A DNA stretch of 13,062 nt from Candidatus Kaiserbacteria bacterium (lineage in GTDB: Bacteria; Patescibacteriota; Minisyncoccia; Phycocordibacterales; UBA2100): assembly GCA_019247335.1 (NCBI GenBank), contig JAFAPB010000019.1, positions 1 to 13,062 on the forward strand. Direction: 5' to 3'. The position numbers and the translations under genes are program-made. This document shows, piece after piece, positions 1-6,754 of the stretch (position 1 is its first letter; the number at the start of each line of letters is the position of its first letter). Below the pieces are notes generated by a model that had not been told where the DNA came from, did not search any database, and worked only from the letters and a program-made list of their open reading frames with translations.

Positions 1-946
1 TGTCATACCACTCCTTGATATACGGCAGCGTGCGCTGACAGTTGATGCAGCTGTAGGTCCATATATCGAGCAGGACGACATCCTTGCCTTTGAACTGTCC
101 GATCGTGATGGGCTGGCCGTCGGTATTGATGTAGCCGTCGGGCGTCACCAATTCCGGCGCTTTTTTGTAGACCTTCGCTTTTTCCGCTTCGGTGAGCGTC
201 GCGGTCGAGGTCGCGCTCACATCGGTATCTTTCGCACCGAGCAGTCGCTGTTCAATAGCGGTCGCATCGAATCCGCGATTCAAAAGCCAGGCCTCGAGCT
301 GCGCCTCATAGCCGGTGAGTACGCCGAGACCGACGATGATGAACAGTATGCCGATCGAACGCCTGAACCAGCCGCCCGGCTCAATCGCCACATCGAGTCG
401 ATCAACGAGCCGCTGACCAACGATCGCAATCACTAAGAGAAAGCCGGAGAGACCGACCGCGTACGCAATGAGATCAAGCAGGCCGCCGAAAAAGCTTGCG
501 GGCAATACGGTCGCAAGAATCACGAAGTACGTCGGCGAGCAGCTGGAGAAGACCGGGCCGAGTGCCGCGCCCATGAGCATGTCGCCCCAAAAAGAATTGC
601 GCTGATAGCCGCTCGCGAGCGCGCGATTCGAAGAGCGATTCAGGAGATTGACGAAGCCGAGGCTATCCCAGAGCGCAGGGAAAAGCATGACGAGACCGAA
701 GAGGACCAGAATGCCGCCGGAAAGTATGTTCCAGAACGCTTGCGGTACCGCAATGAGCGCGGTCGTTGCCTTCAGTATCAGCGTGAAGAGGATCACCGAG
801 CCGCCGAGCGAGACGCAGATCGTGTAGGCGCGCCGCCAGCCGCCGCCAGTGAGCGACCCGCCGACAATGACCGGGAGAAGCGGCAAAACACACGGCGCGA
901 GGACGGTGAGGATGCCCGCGATGAATGAAATAAAGAAAAGGATCAT
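1..946 (-). CDS. DipZ-like CcdA/thioredoxin fusion membrane protein (C-terminus off the window)
   Basis: Partial gene; 315 codons are visible before the left edge. Residues about 1-230 are a hydrophobic CcdA/DsbD-type electron-transfer domain with the two expected cysteine motifs: APCVLP (Cys19) and a GPVFSSCSP segment. A linker follows, then the start of an AhpC/TSA-TlpA-like thioredoxin domain with DIWTYSCINCQRTLPY (CxxC at Cys300/Cys303). This order and the WTYSCINC signature are typical of DipZ-type proteins, which carry electrons from cytosolic thioredoxin across the membrane to an extracytoplasmic thioredoxin domain. The ATG at 946 overlaps the TGA of the upstream ATPase (ATGA), so the genes are probably translationally coupled and this is the third gene of the ABC operon. 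The rest of the thioredoxin domain, and any carbohydrate-binding domain as in mycobacterial DipZ, lies outside the window. Fold and role are well supported; the physiological partner is unknown. Confidence 0.88.
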   Translation of the reverse strand, partial: MILFFISFIAGILTVLAPCVLPLLPVIVGGSLTGGGWRRAYTICVSLGGSVILFTLILKATTALIAVPQAFWNILSGGILVLFGLVMLFPALWDSLGFVNLLNRSSNRALASGYQRNSFWGDMLMGAALGPVFSSCSPTYFVILATVLPASFFGGLLDLIAYAVGLSGFLLVIAIVGQRLVDRLDVAIEPGGWFRRSIGILFIIVGLGVLTGYEAQLEAWLLNRGFDATAIEQRLLGAKDTDVSATSTATLTEAEKAKVYKKAPELVTPDGYINTDGQPITIGQFKGKDVVLLDIWTYSCINCQRTLPYIKEWYD

Positions 947-1647
947 GCGCGAAAGAATTCCCTTCTAATTTTCATTACGTCACGATGGAAGCCTTCGCTC
1001 TCGCGGCGCGGATACGGAAGATCGACGCGAAAATCGGCTTCGATACGGCCTGCTTTCATAAGTACGACGCGCTCCCCCATCGAAACGGCTTCTTCGATGA
1101 GATGCGAGACGAGAATGATCGTCTTTTTGGTGCGGCGCCAGGCGTCGATGATGTCGTCGTGCAATTCTGCAGTCGTCTGCGGATCGAGCGCCGAGAACGG
1201 CTCATCAAGGAGCAGGACTTCCGGATCGACCGCAAGCGCCCGCGCGATACCGACGCGCTGGCGCTGGCCGCCGGAGAGATCCGCCGGATATTTGTGCTCG
1301 AACTCCCGTATCTTCATCGCGTCAAGCTCCTGATAGACCGCGCGCATCACGTGCGTTTCGCTCTTCCCCTCGGTACGCAATCCGAGCGCGACATTCTCGA
1401 AGACGGTGAGCCACGGGAAGAGCGCGCCGAACTGGAACGACATCGCTGTTTTCTGCGGTGCTTCGATTGTTCCCCGCTCCGGCGTTTCGAGGCCTGATAT
1501 CAATTTGAGTACGGTCGATTTGCCGCAGCCGGACGGTCCGATGAAGCAGACGAACTCTCCCGGCGCGATGCGCAGCGATATATCGCGCACCGCCGGCGTT
1601 TTCTCCGTCTCGTAGGTTTTCGTTACACTGCGAAGTTCAATCGGCAT
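943..1647 (-). CDS. ABC transporter ATP-binding protein, NitT/TauT (SsuB/TauB) type
   Basis: A 234-residue ABC ATPase with the full motif set: Walker A GPSGCGKST (37-45), Q-loop in SFQFGALFPW (Gln72), signature LSGGQRQRVGIARAL (124-138), Walker B VLLLDEP (144-150) with D-loop SALD, and H-loop VSH (His182). The LFPW and SHLIEEAV segments resemble importers of the nitrate/taurine/sulfonate class. It would energise the permease encoded just upstream: the permease TGA and this ATG are separated by one base (TGATATG). Its own stop overlaps the start of the DipZ-like gene. No substrate-binding protein lies next to it, so the substrate cannot be named. ATG 1647 fits because the protein starts with the usual beta strand (IELRSVTKTY). 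Confidence 0.93.
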   Translation of the reverse strand: MPIELRSVTKTYETEKTPAVRDISLRIAPGEFVCFIGPSGCGKSTVLKLISGLETPERGTIEAPQKTAMSFQFGALFPWLTVFENVALGLRTEGKSETHVMRAVYQELDAMKIREFEHKYPADLSGGQRQRVGIARALAVDPEVLLLDEPFSALDPQTTAELHDDIIDAWRRTKKTIILVSHLIEEAVSMGERVVLMKAGRIEADFRVDLPYPRRESEGFHRDVMKIRREFFRA

Positions 1648-1648
1648 A

Positions 1649-2458
1649 TCAGTCGAAGCGGAAACGCTGGCTTATGGTAAGGAGCCGCTGCCAGACGAGG
1701 AGGTTAAAAACGCCGATAAAAAGGACCATGATGATGAGTGCGGCGATGAATACGCCGTTCTGTGAGTTGGCTGCCGCTTGCACGAGGATCGAGCCGATGC
1801 CGAAAAGATCCTGCGAGGGATCCCCGTGCGGAATGTAGGTGTGCAGCGCCTCGGCAACGATAACAAGGTTCCATCCCTCAGCGACCGCGAGAATGGATCC
1901 GACAACGAGTTGCGGAAATATCGCGGGCAAAATGAGGCGGCGCGTATAGCTCCAGCCAGTGAGCCCGAAGATCTTCGCCGCATACACGATATCCTTGGGG
2001 ATGATCTTGAGGCCGCCGACGACCGTGAAGACGATATTCCAGAGAATATTCAGAAAGAGAATGAAGACCGCGGCGCCTTCCGGAAAGTCGAACCGCACAA
2101 AGACGAGCACGACGACCGGGAAGAACGCGAGAATGGGCACCGAGCCGAGAATATCGAAGACCGGCAGGAAAATGCGCTCAAGCGTCTTCGTCTTGGTCGC
2201 AAAGATGGCGAGCGGCACCGCGATTAGGACCGACGCGACGTACGCGACGGCGATGCGCACGATCGTTGCGAGCGTCGCGCTCAAGAGCTGCGCCGGTGAG
2301 AGCGGCGCCGGCGTGTGCGGCAGTTGATACGCACTCGCGATGAGATAGACGACGAGCGCAAGAACGAGTGGCCCGATGAGGAGCAGATAAAAATGCTGCC
2401 GGACGCTCGCGGGGTACGTGAGCGCGATGTGCCGCGGATGGTGATGCACATGCTTCAT
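1649..2458 (-). CDS. ABC transporter permease, NitT/TauT (SsuC/TauC) type
   Basis: A 269-residue inner-membrane permease with about six hydrophobic segments and the BPD_transp_1 EAA-type loop (YAAKIFGLTGWSYTRRLILP), which docks on the partner ATPase. The C-terminal half (AEGWNLVIVAEA, LFGIGSILVQAA) matches the SsuC/TauC class. The frame stays open upstream to 2890, but that part lies antisense to the GNAT gene and has no membrane character. I choose the ATG at 2458 because a TACAAT box ends 7 nt before it; an in-frame ATG at 2467 overlaps that box. The N-terminus is histidine-rich (MKHVHHHPRH). It is the first gene of a three-gene operon with the ATPase and the DipZ-like protein. Substrate unknown. 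Confidence 0.88.
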   Translation of the reverse strand: MKHVHHHPRHIALTYPASVRQHFYLLLIGPLVLALVVYLIASAYQLPHTPAPLSPAQLLSATLATIVRIAVAYVASVLIAVPLAIFATKTKTLERIFLPVFDILGSVPILAFFPVVVLVFVRFDFPEGAAVFILFLNILWNIVFTVVGGLKIIPKDIVYAAKIFGLTGWSYTRRLILPAIFPQLVVGSILAVAEGWNLVIVAEALHTYIPHGDPSQDLFGIGSILVQAAANSQNGVFIAALIIMVLFIGVFNLLVWQRLLTISQRFRFD

Positions 2459-2465
2459 TGAGATC

Positions 2466-2471
2466 ATTGTA
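2466..2471 (-). promoter_or_regulatory. -10 box (TACAAT) directly before the permease ATG
   Basis: On the minus strand TACAAT is followed by gatctca and then ATG. With 7 nt between box and codon, transcription would start at or one base before the ATG. No Shine-Dalgarno sequence is present. No clear -35 is seen. Confidence 0.55.
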
Positions 2472-2510
2472 GCGCGCTCGTGGACGCAGGAGCGCAATGG
2501 TGATACAACA

Positions 2511-2519
2511 CTTGCAGCA
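2511..2519 (+). promoter_or_regulatory. Candidate extended -10 for the GNAT gene (TGATACAAC)
   Basis: TGA-TACAAC fits an extended -10 except for the last base. It leaves a leader of about 14-20 nt that holds a good Shine-Dalgarno site, so this unit looks leadered. No convincing -35 is visible. Confidence 0.4.
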
Positions 2520-2527
2520 AAAAGAAG

Positions 2528-2534
2528 AAAGGTG
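2528..2534 (+). promoter_or_regulatory. Ribosome binding site AAAGGTG of the GNAT gene
   Basis: AAAGGTG lies 5 nt before ATG 2540. It is one of only two clear Shine-Dalgarno sites at the head of a transcription unit in the window, and it decides the start. Confidence 0.7.
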
Positions 2535-2539
2535 ACACG

Positions 2540-3073
2540 ATGACGCCATCCCGCGAATTCACATTCTTTACGTATTTGCCGGCAAGCGAGAAGAAGATAT
2601 TCGTGCCAATGCTTGCGCGCATGACGCGCGAAGCGGAAGCGGGCAGCGAGTTCGAGCAGAAAACGCGCGATCTTCATGACCTCTCCGATGACCTCTTGTG
2701 CGCCAACCTCATTAAGCGAGGATACGACTGCGTGATCGCGTCCGAGAGCGGCACATTCGTCGGTCTTATCGCGCTGCAAAAGCATCCGAGCTCGTGGCAC
2801 ACCTTCTATTGGTACGTGCCGCCCGAATACGAGCATAGAGGGATCGCCACAGAAATGCTCGGATATCTCCTCACCTTCGCCAGCTACCACCGCATCCCGA
2901 GCGTGCGCACCTGGGCCGAGGGGCAGAACCGCAACTATACGATCACCGAGGAGAATGCCGAGAAAATGCGGCGGCTGAATCGCCGCGCACTGGAAAACCG
3001 GCTCGATCTACCGATCCAGATATCAGCGGGCAAAGAGCCGGGATATCTCATCCTCGGCGCGATCAGTTCCTGA
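2540..3073 (+). CDS. GNAT-family N-acetyltransferase
   Basis: A 177-residue soluble protein. The middle part has the GNAT core: strand FVGLIALQ, then TFYWYVPPEYEHRGIATEMLGYLLTFA, where HRGIAT (about residues 98-103) matches the acetyl-CoA pyrophosphate-binding motif A (Q/R-x-x-G-x-G/A). The N-terminal 60 residues are helical and charged, and the C-terminus (GYLILGAISS) could form the final strand. Members transfer an acetyl group from acetyl-CoA to an amine on a small molecule or protein; nothing here names the acceptor. The start is set by AAAGGTG 5 nt upstream. It is transcribed alone, divergent from the ABC operon and ended by a strong terminator 6 nt after the stop. Confidence 0.8.
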   Translation: MTPSREFTFFTYLPASEKKIFVPMLARMTREAEAGSEFEQKTRDLHDLSDDLLCANLIKRGYDCVIASESGTFVGLIALQKHPSSWHTFYWYVPPEYEHRGIATEMLGYLLTFASYHRIPSVRTWAEGQNRNYTITEENAEKMRRLNRRALENRLDLPIQISAGKEPGYLILGAISS

Positions 3074-3078
3074 ACGAG

Positions 3079-3108
3079 GCGGGCCGCGAAGCGGCCCGCA
3101 TCTTTTTT
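3079..3108 (+). terminator. Rho-independent terminator after the GNAT gene
   Basis: A perfect 9-bp GC stem (gcgggccgc / gcggcccgc) with a GAA loop is followed by atc and six T. It begins 6 nt after the GNAT stop and ends 3 nt before the next extended -10 promoter, so any -35 of that promoter would fall inside the hairpin. Confidence 0.92.
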
Positions 3109-3111
3109 GCT

Positions 3112-3120
3112 TGGTATACT
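3112..3120 (+). promoter_or_regulatory. Extended -10 promoter (TGGTATACT) of the FAD oxidase gene
   Basis: TGG-TATACT is followed by tttttc and ATG 3127. The 6-nt gap places +1 on the A of the start codon, so the mRNA is probably leaderless. The -35 position falls in the GC terminator stem, which suggests the extended -10 works alone. Confidence 0.75.
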
Positions 3121-3126
3121 TTTTTC

Positions 3127-4779
3127 ATGAGTTCACTTTCGGAGCGGCTCGCGCGCATCGTCAAAGGCGACGTCGCGACCGATACCGAAACGCTGCAAAA
3201 ATACAGCCGCGATACGAGTATTTTTGCGCGCGAGCCGCAAGCCGTCGTCTTTCCGAGAACGGCCGACGACGTGAGCGCCGTCGTACGCTACGCGAACGAT
3301 GCGCGGGTGCGCGGCGAGAATGTCTCGATCGCCGCGCGCTCAGCGGGCACCGACATGACCGGCGGACCCCTCACCAATTCGATCGCCCTCGTTTTTACCA
3401 AATACATGAACAAGATCCTTGAGCTCGATGCGTCGCATGTTCGCGCCGAGCCCGGCATCTACTACCGCGATCTCGAGAAAGAGACGCTCAAAAAGACCGG
3501 GCGTATCATCCCCTCCTATCCGGCATCGCGCGAGCTCTGCGCGCTCGGCGGCATGGTCTCGAATAATTCCGGCGGCGAACTCACGCTCCGCTACGGAAAG
3601 ACGAACAAATATGTGCAGAGCCTCGATGTCGTCCTCTCCGACGGCACACAGACCACGCTTCGCCCGCTCCTCCCGGAAGAGCTCGCCGACAAGGAAGCCG
3701 AGCATACGCTTGAAGGCACGATTTATCGCGATATTCACGCGCTCATCGAGGCGCATAGAGACGAGATCGTAGCGGCGCGTCCGTCGGTCACGAAGAACTC
3801 CGCCGGCTATGCGCTCTGGAACGTCGTGAATGATGAAAAGAAGACTTTCGACCTCTCGCAACTCGTCGTCGGCTCGCAAGGCACGCTCGCGATCGTCACG
3901 AATGCGACGCTGGGCATGGAAAAGCTCAAAGAACACCGCGCGATGCTCGTGATATTCCTCTCCGATATCGGCATTTTGCCGGAGATCGTCCGCCGCATCC
4001 TCACGTTCGAGCCGGAGTCGTTCGAATCGTACGATGATCAGACATTCAAGCTCGCGGTACGGTTCGCGCCGCAGATCGTGCGGCATTTCGGCCTGGTGCA
4101 GATGGTGAAGCTCGCATTCGCTTTTATTCCAGAAGCATGGCTTGTACTTACCGGCGGTGTCCCGAAACTGGTCCTCATGGCGGAATTCGCGGAGGACAGC
4201 GCGGAGGACGCGATGGAAAAAGCGAAACAAGCGCGCGCCGCGCTTTCGGGACTCCACTTGCGCACGAAGATCGCGCGCTCCGAGACGCAATCGGAGAAAT
4301 ACTGGACGATCCGCCGCGAGAGTTTCGCATTACTGCGCAAGAATCTGAAGGGGCTCTACGCAGCGCCGTTCATCGACGATCTTGTGGTCCATCCGGATGA
4401 CTACCCACGCTTTTTACCGGAATTGGATGCGCTTCTCGCCGATCACAAGTTCATCTACACAATCGCAGGCCACGTCGGCGACGGGAATTTCCACATCATC
4501 CCGCTCGAGAATATGGCCGACCCCGACGCTCGCGCCGAGATCCTCGACCTCATGCCCAAGGTGTATGCGCTTGTCGCCAAATACAAAGGCTCTATCACCG
4601 GTGAGCATAACGACGGTATTATCCGGACGCCGTATCTGCCGATCATGTATGGCGAAAAGATGTGCGCGCTTTTTGCGGAGATAAAGAACATATTCGACCC
4701 CTTGGGGATACTCAATCCGGGCAAGAAGGTAGGCGGTACGATAGAAGATATCCAGCGCTCAATGATCACCCATGTATAA
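3127..4779 (+). CDS. FAD-linked oxidase (GlcD / D-2-hydroxyacid dehydrogenase family)
   Basis: A 550-residue soluble flavoprotein. Residues about 35-220 form a PCMH-type FAD domain: PRTADDVSAVV (43-53), the pyrophosphate loop SIAARSAGTDMTGGPL (67-82) and ALGGMVSNNSGG (139-150) followed by RYGKT. The second half is an FAD-oxidase C domain with AGHVGDGNFH and TGEHNDGIIR. His449, His456 and Glu493 correspond to the divalent-metal ligands known in D-2-hydroxyglutarate/D-lactate dehydrogenases. The C-terminus FDPLGILNPGKKVG is typical. Members oxidise D-2-hydroxyacids such as D-lactate, glycolate or D-2-hydroxyglutarate and pass electrons to a carrier or quinone; there is no Fe-S domain here. The substrate cannot be read from sequence. 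Its stop overlaps the start of the next gene by 8 bp, so the two are cotranscribed. The ATG is fixed by the extended -10 six bases upstream. Confidence 0.9.
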   Translation: MSSLSERLARIVKGDVATDTETLQKYSRDTSIFAREPQAVVFPRTADDVSAVVRYANDARVRGENVSIAARSAGTDMTGGPLTNSIALVFTKYMNKILELDASHVRAEPGIYYRDLEKETLKKTGRIIPSYPASRELCALGGMVSNNSGGELTLRYGKTNKYVQSLDVVLSDGTQTTLRPLLPEELADKEAEHTLEGTIYRDIHALIEAHRDEIVAARPSVTKNSAGYALWNVVNDEKKTFDLSQLVVGSQGTLAIVTNATLGMEKLKEHRAMLVIFLSDIGILPEIVRRILTFEPESFESYDDQTFKLAVRFAPQIVRHFGLVQMVKLAFAFIPEAWLVLTGGVPKLVLMAEFAEDSAEDAMEKAKQARAALSGLHLRTKIARSETQSEKYWTIRRESFALLRKNLKGLYAAPFIDDLVVHPDDYPRFLPELDALLADHKFIYTIAGHVGDGNFHIIPLENMADPDARAEILDLMPKVYALVAKYKGSITGEHNDGIIRTPYLPIMYGEKMCALFAEIKNIFDPLGILNPGKKVGGTIEDIQRSMITHV

Positions 4780-5803
4780 ACGTTTTCTCACAGCCATACC
4801 GGCGCTTGCCGCGCTCGCGCTCCCCGTCGCGGCGTCCGCGCACGAGGTCTACGTGCTCACGCCGGATGAGATCGCCTACGGCGTGCACACGCCGGCGTTC
4901 AACATGCTTTCGGTCATCTTCCACGATATGCGGCAGTTTCTCTTCTGGGCGATGATCGCGGTGATCTTCGTCTCCACGGTTTTCGCAATATCCATATCGC
5001 GCCGCATTGAACGCGCGCTCGACCCGTTTCTGCTCAAGATCAAACGCTATGCTCATCCGACGGCGCGCATTACGATCTCGCTCGGACTGTTTGCGAGCGC
5101 GTACTACGACGCGCTCTTCGGGCCGGAGTTGCCGCTCTCCGCTGTCTTCGGCTCCGCGGTAGTGTTCGTCCGCGTACTCATCGTGCTTATCGCGCTCGCG
5201 TTTCTCATTAATCGGTTCACGCGGACGGCCGCGCTCGTCGCGGCCGTTATATTCGCGGGTGCGATTTTCGAGAAGGGCATCTATATCTTCACGTATACGA
5301 ACTATCTCGGGGAATTTATCGCGCTCCTGATCGGCGCGCACACGGCGACACATGCCAAGAGTTGGTTCGACGGCATCGCGCATCGGCTCGCTCCGTACGC
5401 GTTTCCGATCCTGCGCATGTGCTTCGGCTTCTCGCTGCTCGACGCTTCGATCTACGCGAAGGTGCTGCATAATAATCTCGCGCTCCAGGTCGCCTCACTC
5501 CCCTTGGCCGGTCACGCGCACTCGCTCGCGTACTATCTCGGCTTCGAGCCGCATTTTCTCGTCCTCGGGGCGGCGATCGTCGAGATCGTAGCCGGTGTTT
5601 TCTTTTTCATCGGATTTGAGATCCGGCACACCGCGCTCTTCCTTGAGTTTTGGCTCATGCTCTCGCTTTTCTACTTCGGCGAAGCAATATGGCCGCATCT
5701 TATTCTGATCGGCGTGCCGATCGCGCTTCTCATGCACGGCTACGATCGATACTCTATCGAAGGATGGTTCTTTAAGACGCCGCGCCGAGAGCCGGTTCTC
5801 TAA
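4772..5803 (+). CDS. Polytopic membrane protein with signal peptide, DoxX-like
   Basis: A 343-residue membrane protein. The N-terminus (MYKRFLTAIPALAALALPVAA, ending in ASA before HEV) looks like a cleavable signal peptide. About seven to eight hydrophobic segments follow (near 55-75, 100-115, 125-148, 152-168, 180-195, 212-230, 262-282, 288-322). The last third (RMCFGFSLLDASIYAKVLHN, then LGAAIVEIVAGVFFFIGF and a final paired hairpin) resembles DoxX/TQO small-subunit proteins, which accompany membrane quinone or thiol oxidoreductases. The resemblance is judged by eye and is moderate. It overlaps the FAD oxidase gene by 8 bp (ATGTATAA), so the two products may work together at the membrane. 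It ends tail to tail with dsbB, 4 nt apart, with no clear terminator. Confidence 0.6.
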   Translation: MYKRFLTAIPALAALALPVAASAHEVYVLTPDEIAYGVHTPAFNMLSVIFHDMRQFLFWAMIAVIFVSTVFAISISRRIERALDPFLLKIKRYAHPTARITISLGLFASAYYDALFGPELPLSAVFGSAVVFVRVLIVLIALAFLINRFTRTAALVAAVIFAGAIFEKGIYIFTYTNYLGEFIALLIGAHTATHAKSWFDGIAHRLAPYAFPILRMCFGFSLLDASIYAKVLHNNLALQVASLPLAGHAHSLAYYLGFEPHFLVLGAAIVEIVAGVFFFIGFEIRHTALFLEFWLMLSLFYFGEAIWPHLILIGVPIALLMHGYDRYSIEGWFFKTPRREPVL

Positions 5804-5807
5804 TCAA

Positions 5808-6350
5808 TCAGCGCTTCGAGCGCACGAACAGCATCACTATGATGAGCGCGGCAAAGAGTGTCGCCCCCATAAGGGGAAACGTGATGTAGCCGAGTTCGAA
5901 GACCGAGCGCGTCGCGCAGTCGCTCGCGGCAGTGATCGTTGTCGGGCACGGCAAAATATCTGCGCCGCCCATCTGGAGGTAGTGCTGATAGATCGACACG
6001 GCAAGACCGCAGACCGAAAGTGCGATCGAATAGTCGGCAATGCCGCGATCGTGCTTCCAGAGCGCAAGCGCAAAAATCAGCATCTGCGGATAGAGAAAAA
6101 CGCGCGCGAGCCAGCAGAGACCGCATGGCGTAAATCCGAGGACCTCGGAATAAAAAAACGTGATGACCAGCCCGAGCGTCGTGAGCAGAAAGCCGAGCAC
6201 GAGTCCCGCGCGGCCGATAAAGCGCGCAGAGTTTTGCAGATCCGGTATATGCCGCTGCATGAAAAAAAGCACGAGAAGCGCGATCGCAATAATTTGCGTC
6301 GCGAGTGTCGCAAGAGCGAGCGTGTGATTGATAGCGTCGACCGGATACAT
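5808..6350 (-). CDS. DsbB/BdbC-type disulfide bond formation membrane protein
   Basis: A 180-residue protein with about five hydrophobic segments. It carries both redox pairs of the family: a CxxC in TPCGLCWLARVFLYPQ (Cys76/Cys79) just before a helix, and a second loop pair in LPCPTTITAASDCATR (Cys135/Cys145). The arginine after CxxC (Arg83) and the FxYPQ segment match the quinone-proximal region of DsbB/BdbC. The protein would reoxidise a periplasmic-side thioredoxin-fold oxidase and pass electrons to a membrane quinone or equivalent. That partner is the gene just upstream, whose stop lies 2 nt before this ATG. Whether the cell has a quinone is unknown. Confidence 0.9.
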   Translation of the reverse strand: MYPVDAINHTLALATLATQIIAIALLVLFFMQRHIPDLQNSARFIGRAGLVLGFLLTTLGLVITFFYSEVLGFTPCGLCWLARVFLYPQMLIFALALWKHDRGIADYSIALSVCGLAVSIYQHYLQMGGADILPCPTTITAASDCATRSVFELGYITFPLMGATLFAALIIVMLFVRSKR

Positions 6351-6352
6351 GA

Positions 6353-6730
6353 TTAGGGCAACTGACAGGAGGTCTTTTGTGCGAGCTGCTCGAGCGTGAG
6401 TTCACCGGTCATACGCGTGCCGTCCGCAAATATCCATGTCGGGTAGCCAGTGATGCCTTTGTCCTTGCAGATCTGGGTCTGATCTTTCTTATCCGGCGTC
6501 GAGCATTCCACGTACGGCAACTTCTCTGCGGATGCGCCGAAGAGGCGCTTCGTCGCCTGGCAATGCGGACACCAGAAAGCGCCGTAGAATACCGCGCCCT
6601 TATCCTTGAGGCAGGTCGCAAACGCGTCGAGATTCTGCGGCGTTTTATGCGAGATCGTGAAGGCAGCACCGACACCAAGAACGACGATCGCAACGAGAGT
6701 GAGCCAGAAAATGAGGGCTCCTTTCTTCAT
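6353..6730 (-). CDS. Membrane-anchored thioredoxin-fold protein (VKOR-type Trx domain, DsbA-like partner)
   Basis: A 125-residue protein with one N-terminal membrane anchor (about 5-25) and an extracytoplasmic thioredoxin domain. The active site is FYGAFWCPHCQATKRLFG (Cys54/Cys57) and the cis-proline loop is GYPTW (Pro97). Extra cysteines (Cys40, Cys76, Cys88, Cys122) and the order YGAFWCPHC, YVEC, QTQIC, YPTW resemble the thioredoxin domain fused to VKOR in cyanobacteria. Here it is a separate protein paired with DsbB, which should oxidise it so that it forms disulfides in exported proteins. The frame is open upstream to 6889, but that stretch crosses the divergent gene. ATG 6730 is chosen because TGATATACT ends 7 nt before it. 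Confidence 0.87.
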   Translation of the reverse strand: MKKGALIFWLTLVAIVVLGVGAAFTISHKTPQNLDAFATCLKDKGAVFYGAFWCPHCQATKRLFGASAEKLPYVECSTPDKKDQTQICKDKGITGYPTWIFADGTRMTGELTLEQLAQKTSCQLP

Positions 6731-6737
6731 GATTTTT

Positions 6738-6746
6738 AGTATATCA
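6738..6746 (-). promoter_or_regulatory. Extended -10 promoter (TGATATACT) of the thioredoxin-dsbB operon
   Basis: On the minus strand TGA-TATACT is followed by aaaaatc and ATG 6730. The 7-nt gap predicts a leader of zero to one base. It shares its bases with the -10 of the divergent VIT-like gene, so the two promoters cannot be occupied together. Confidence 0.72.
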
Positions 6747-6747
6747 T
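6742..6747 (+). promoter_or_regulatory. Candidate -10 (TATCAT) of the VIT-like gene
   Basis: TATCAT is followed by tgcggct and ATG 6755. A TATATC reading at 6740-6745 is an alternative with a 9-nt gap. Either way it overlaps the divergent extended -10 on the minus strand. Confidence 0.45.
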
Positions 6748-6754
6748 TGCGGCT

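Noticed and set aside
2459..2890. Open N-terminal extension of the ABC permease frame
   Set aside because: It runs antisense to the GNAT gene, lacks membrane character and lies upstream of the TACAAT box; the permease starts well at 2458.
3340..4290. Minus-strand open frame (316 codons) opposite the FAD oxidase
   Set aside because: Same type of GC-driven shadow; it has no domain, promoter or start context.
4766..5470. Minus-strand open frame (234 codons) opposite the DoxX-like gene
   Set aside because: Highly charged, low-complexity product, mirror of hydrophobic codons on the plus strand.
5811..5823. gcgct-tcg-agcgc hairpin between DoxX-like and dsbB ends
   Set aside because: Short stem inside the dsbB coding end with no T-run; not convincing as a terminator.
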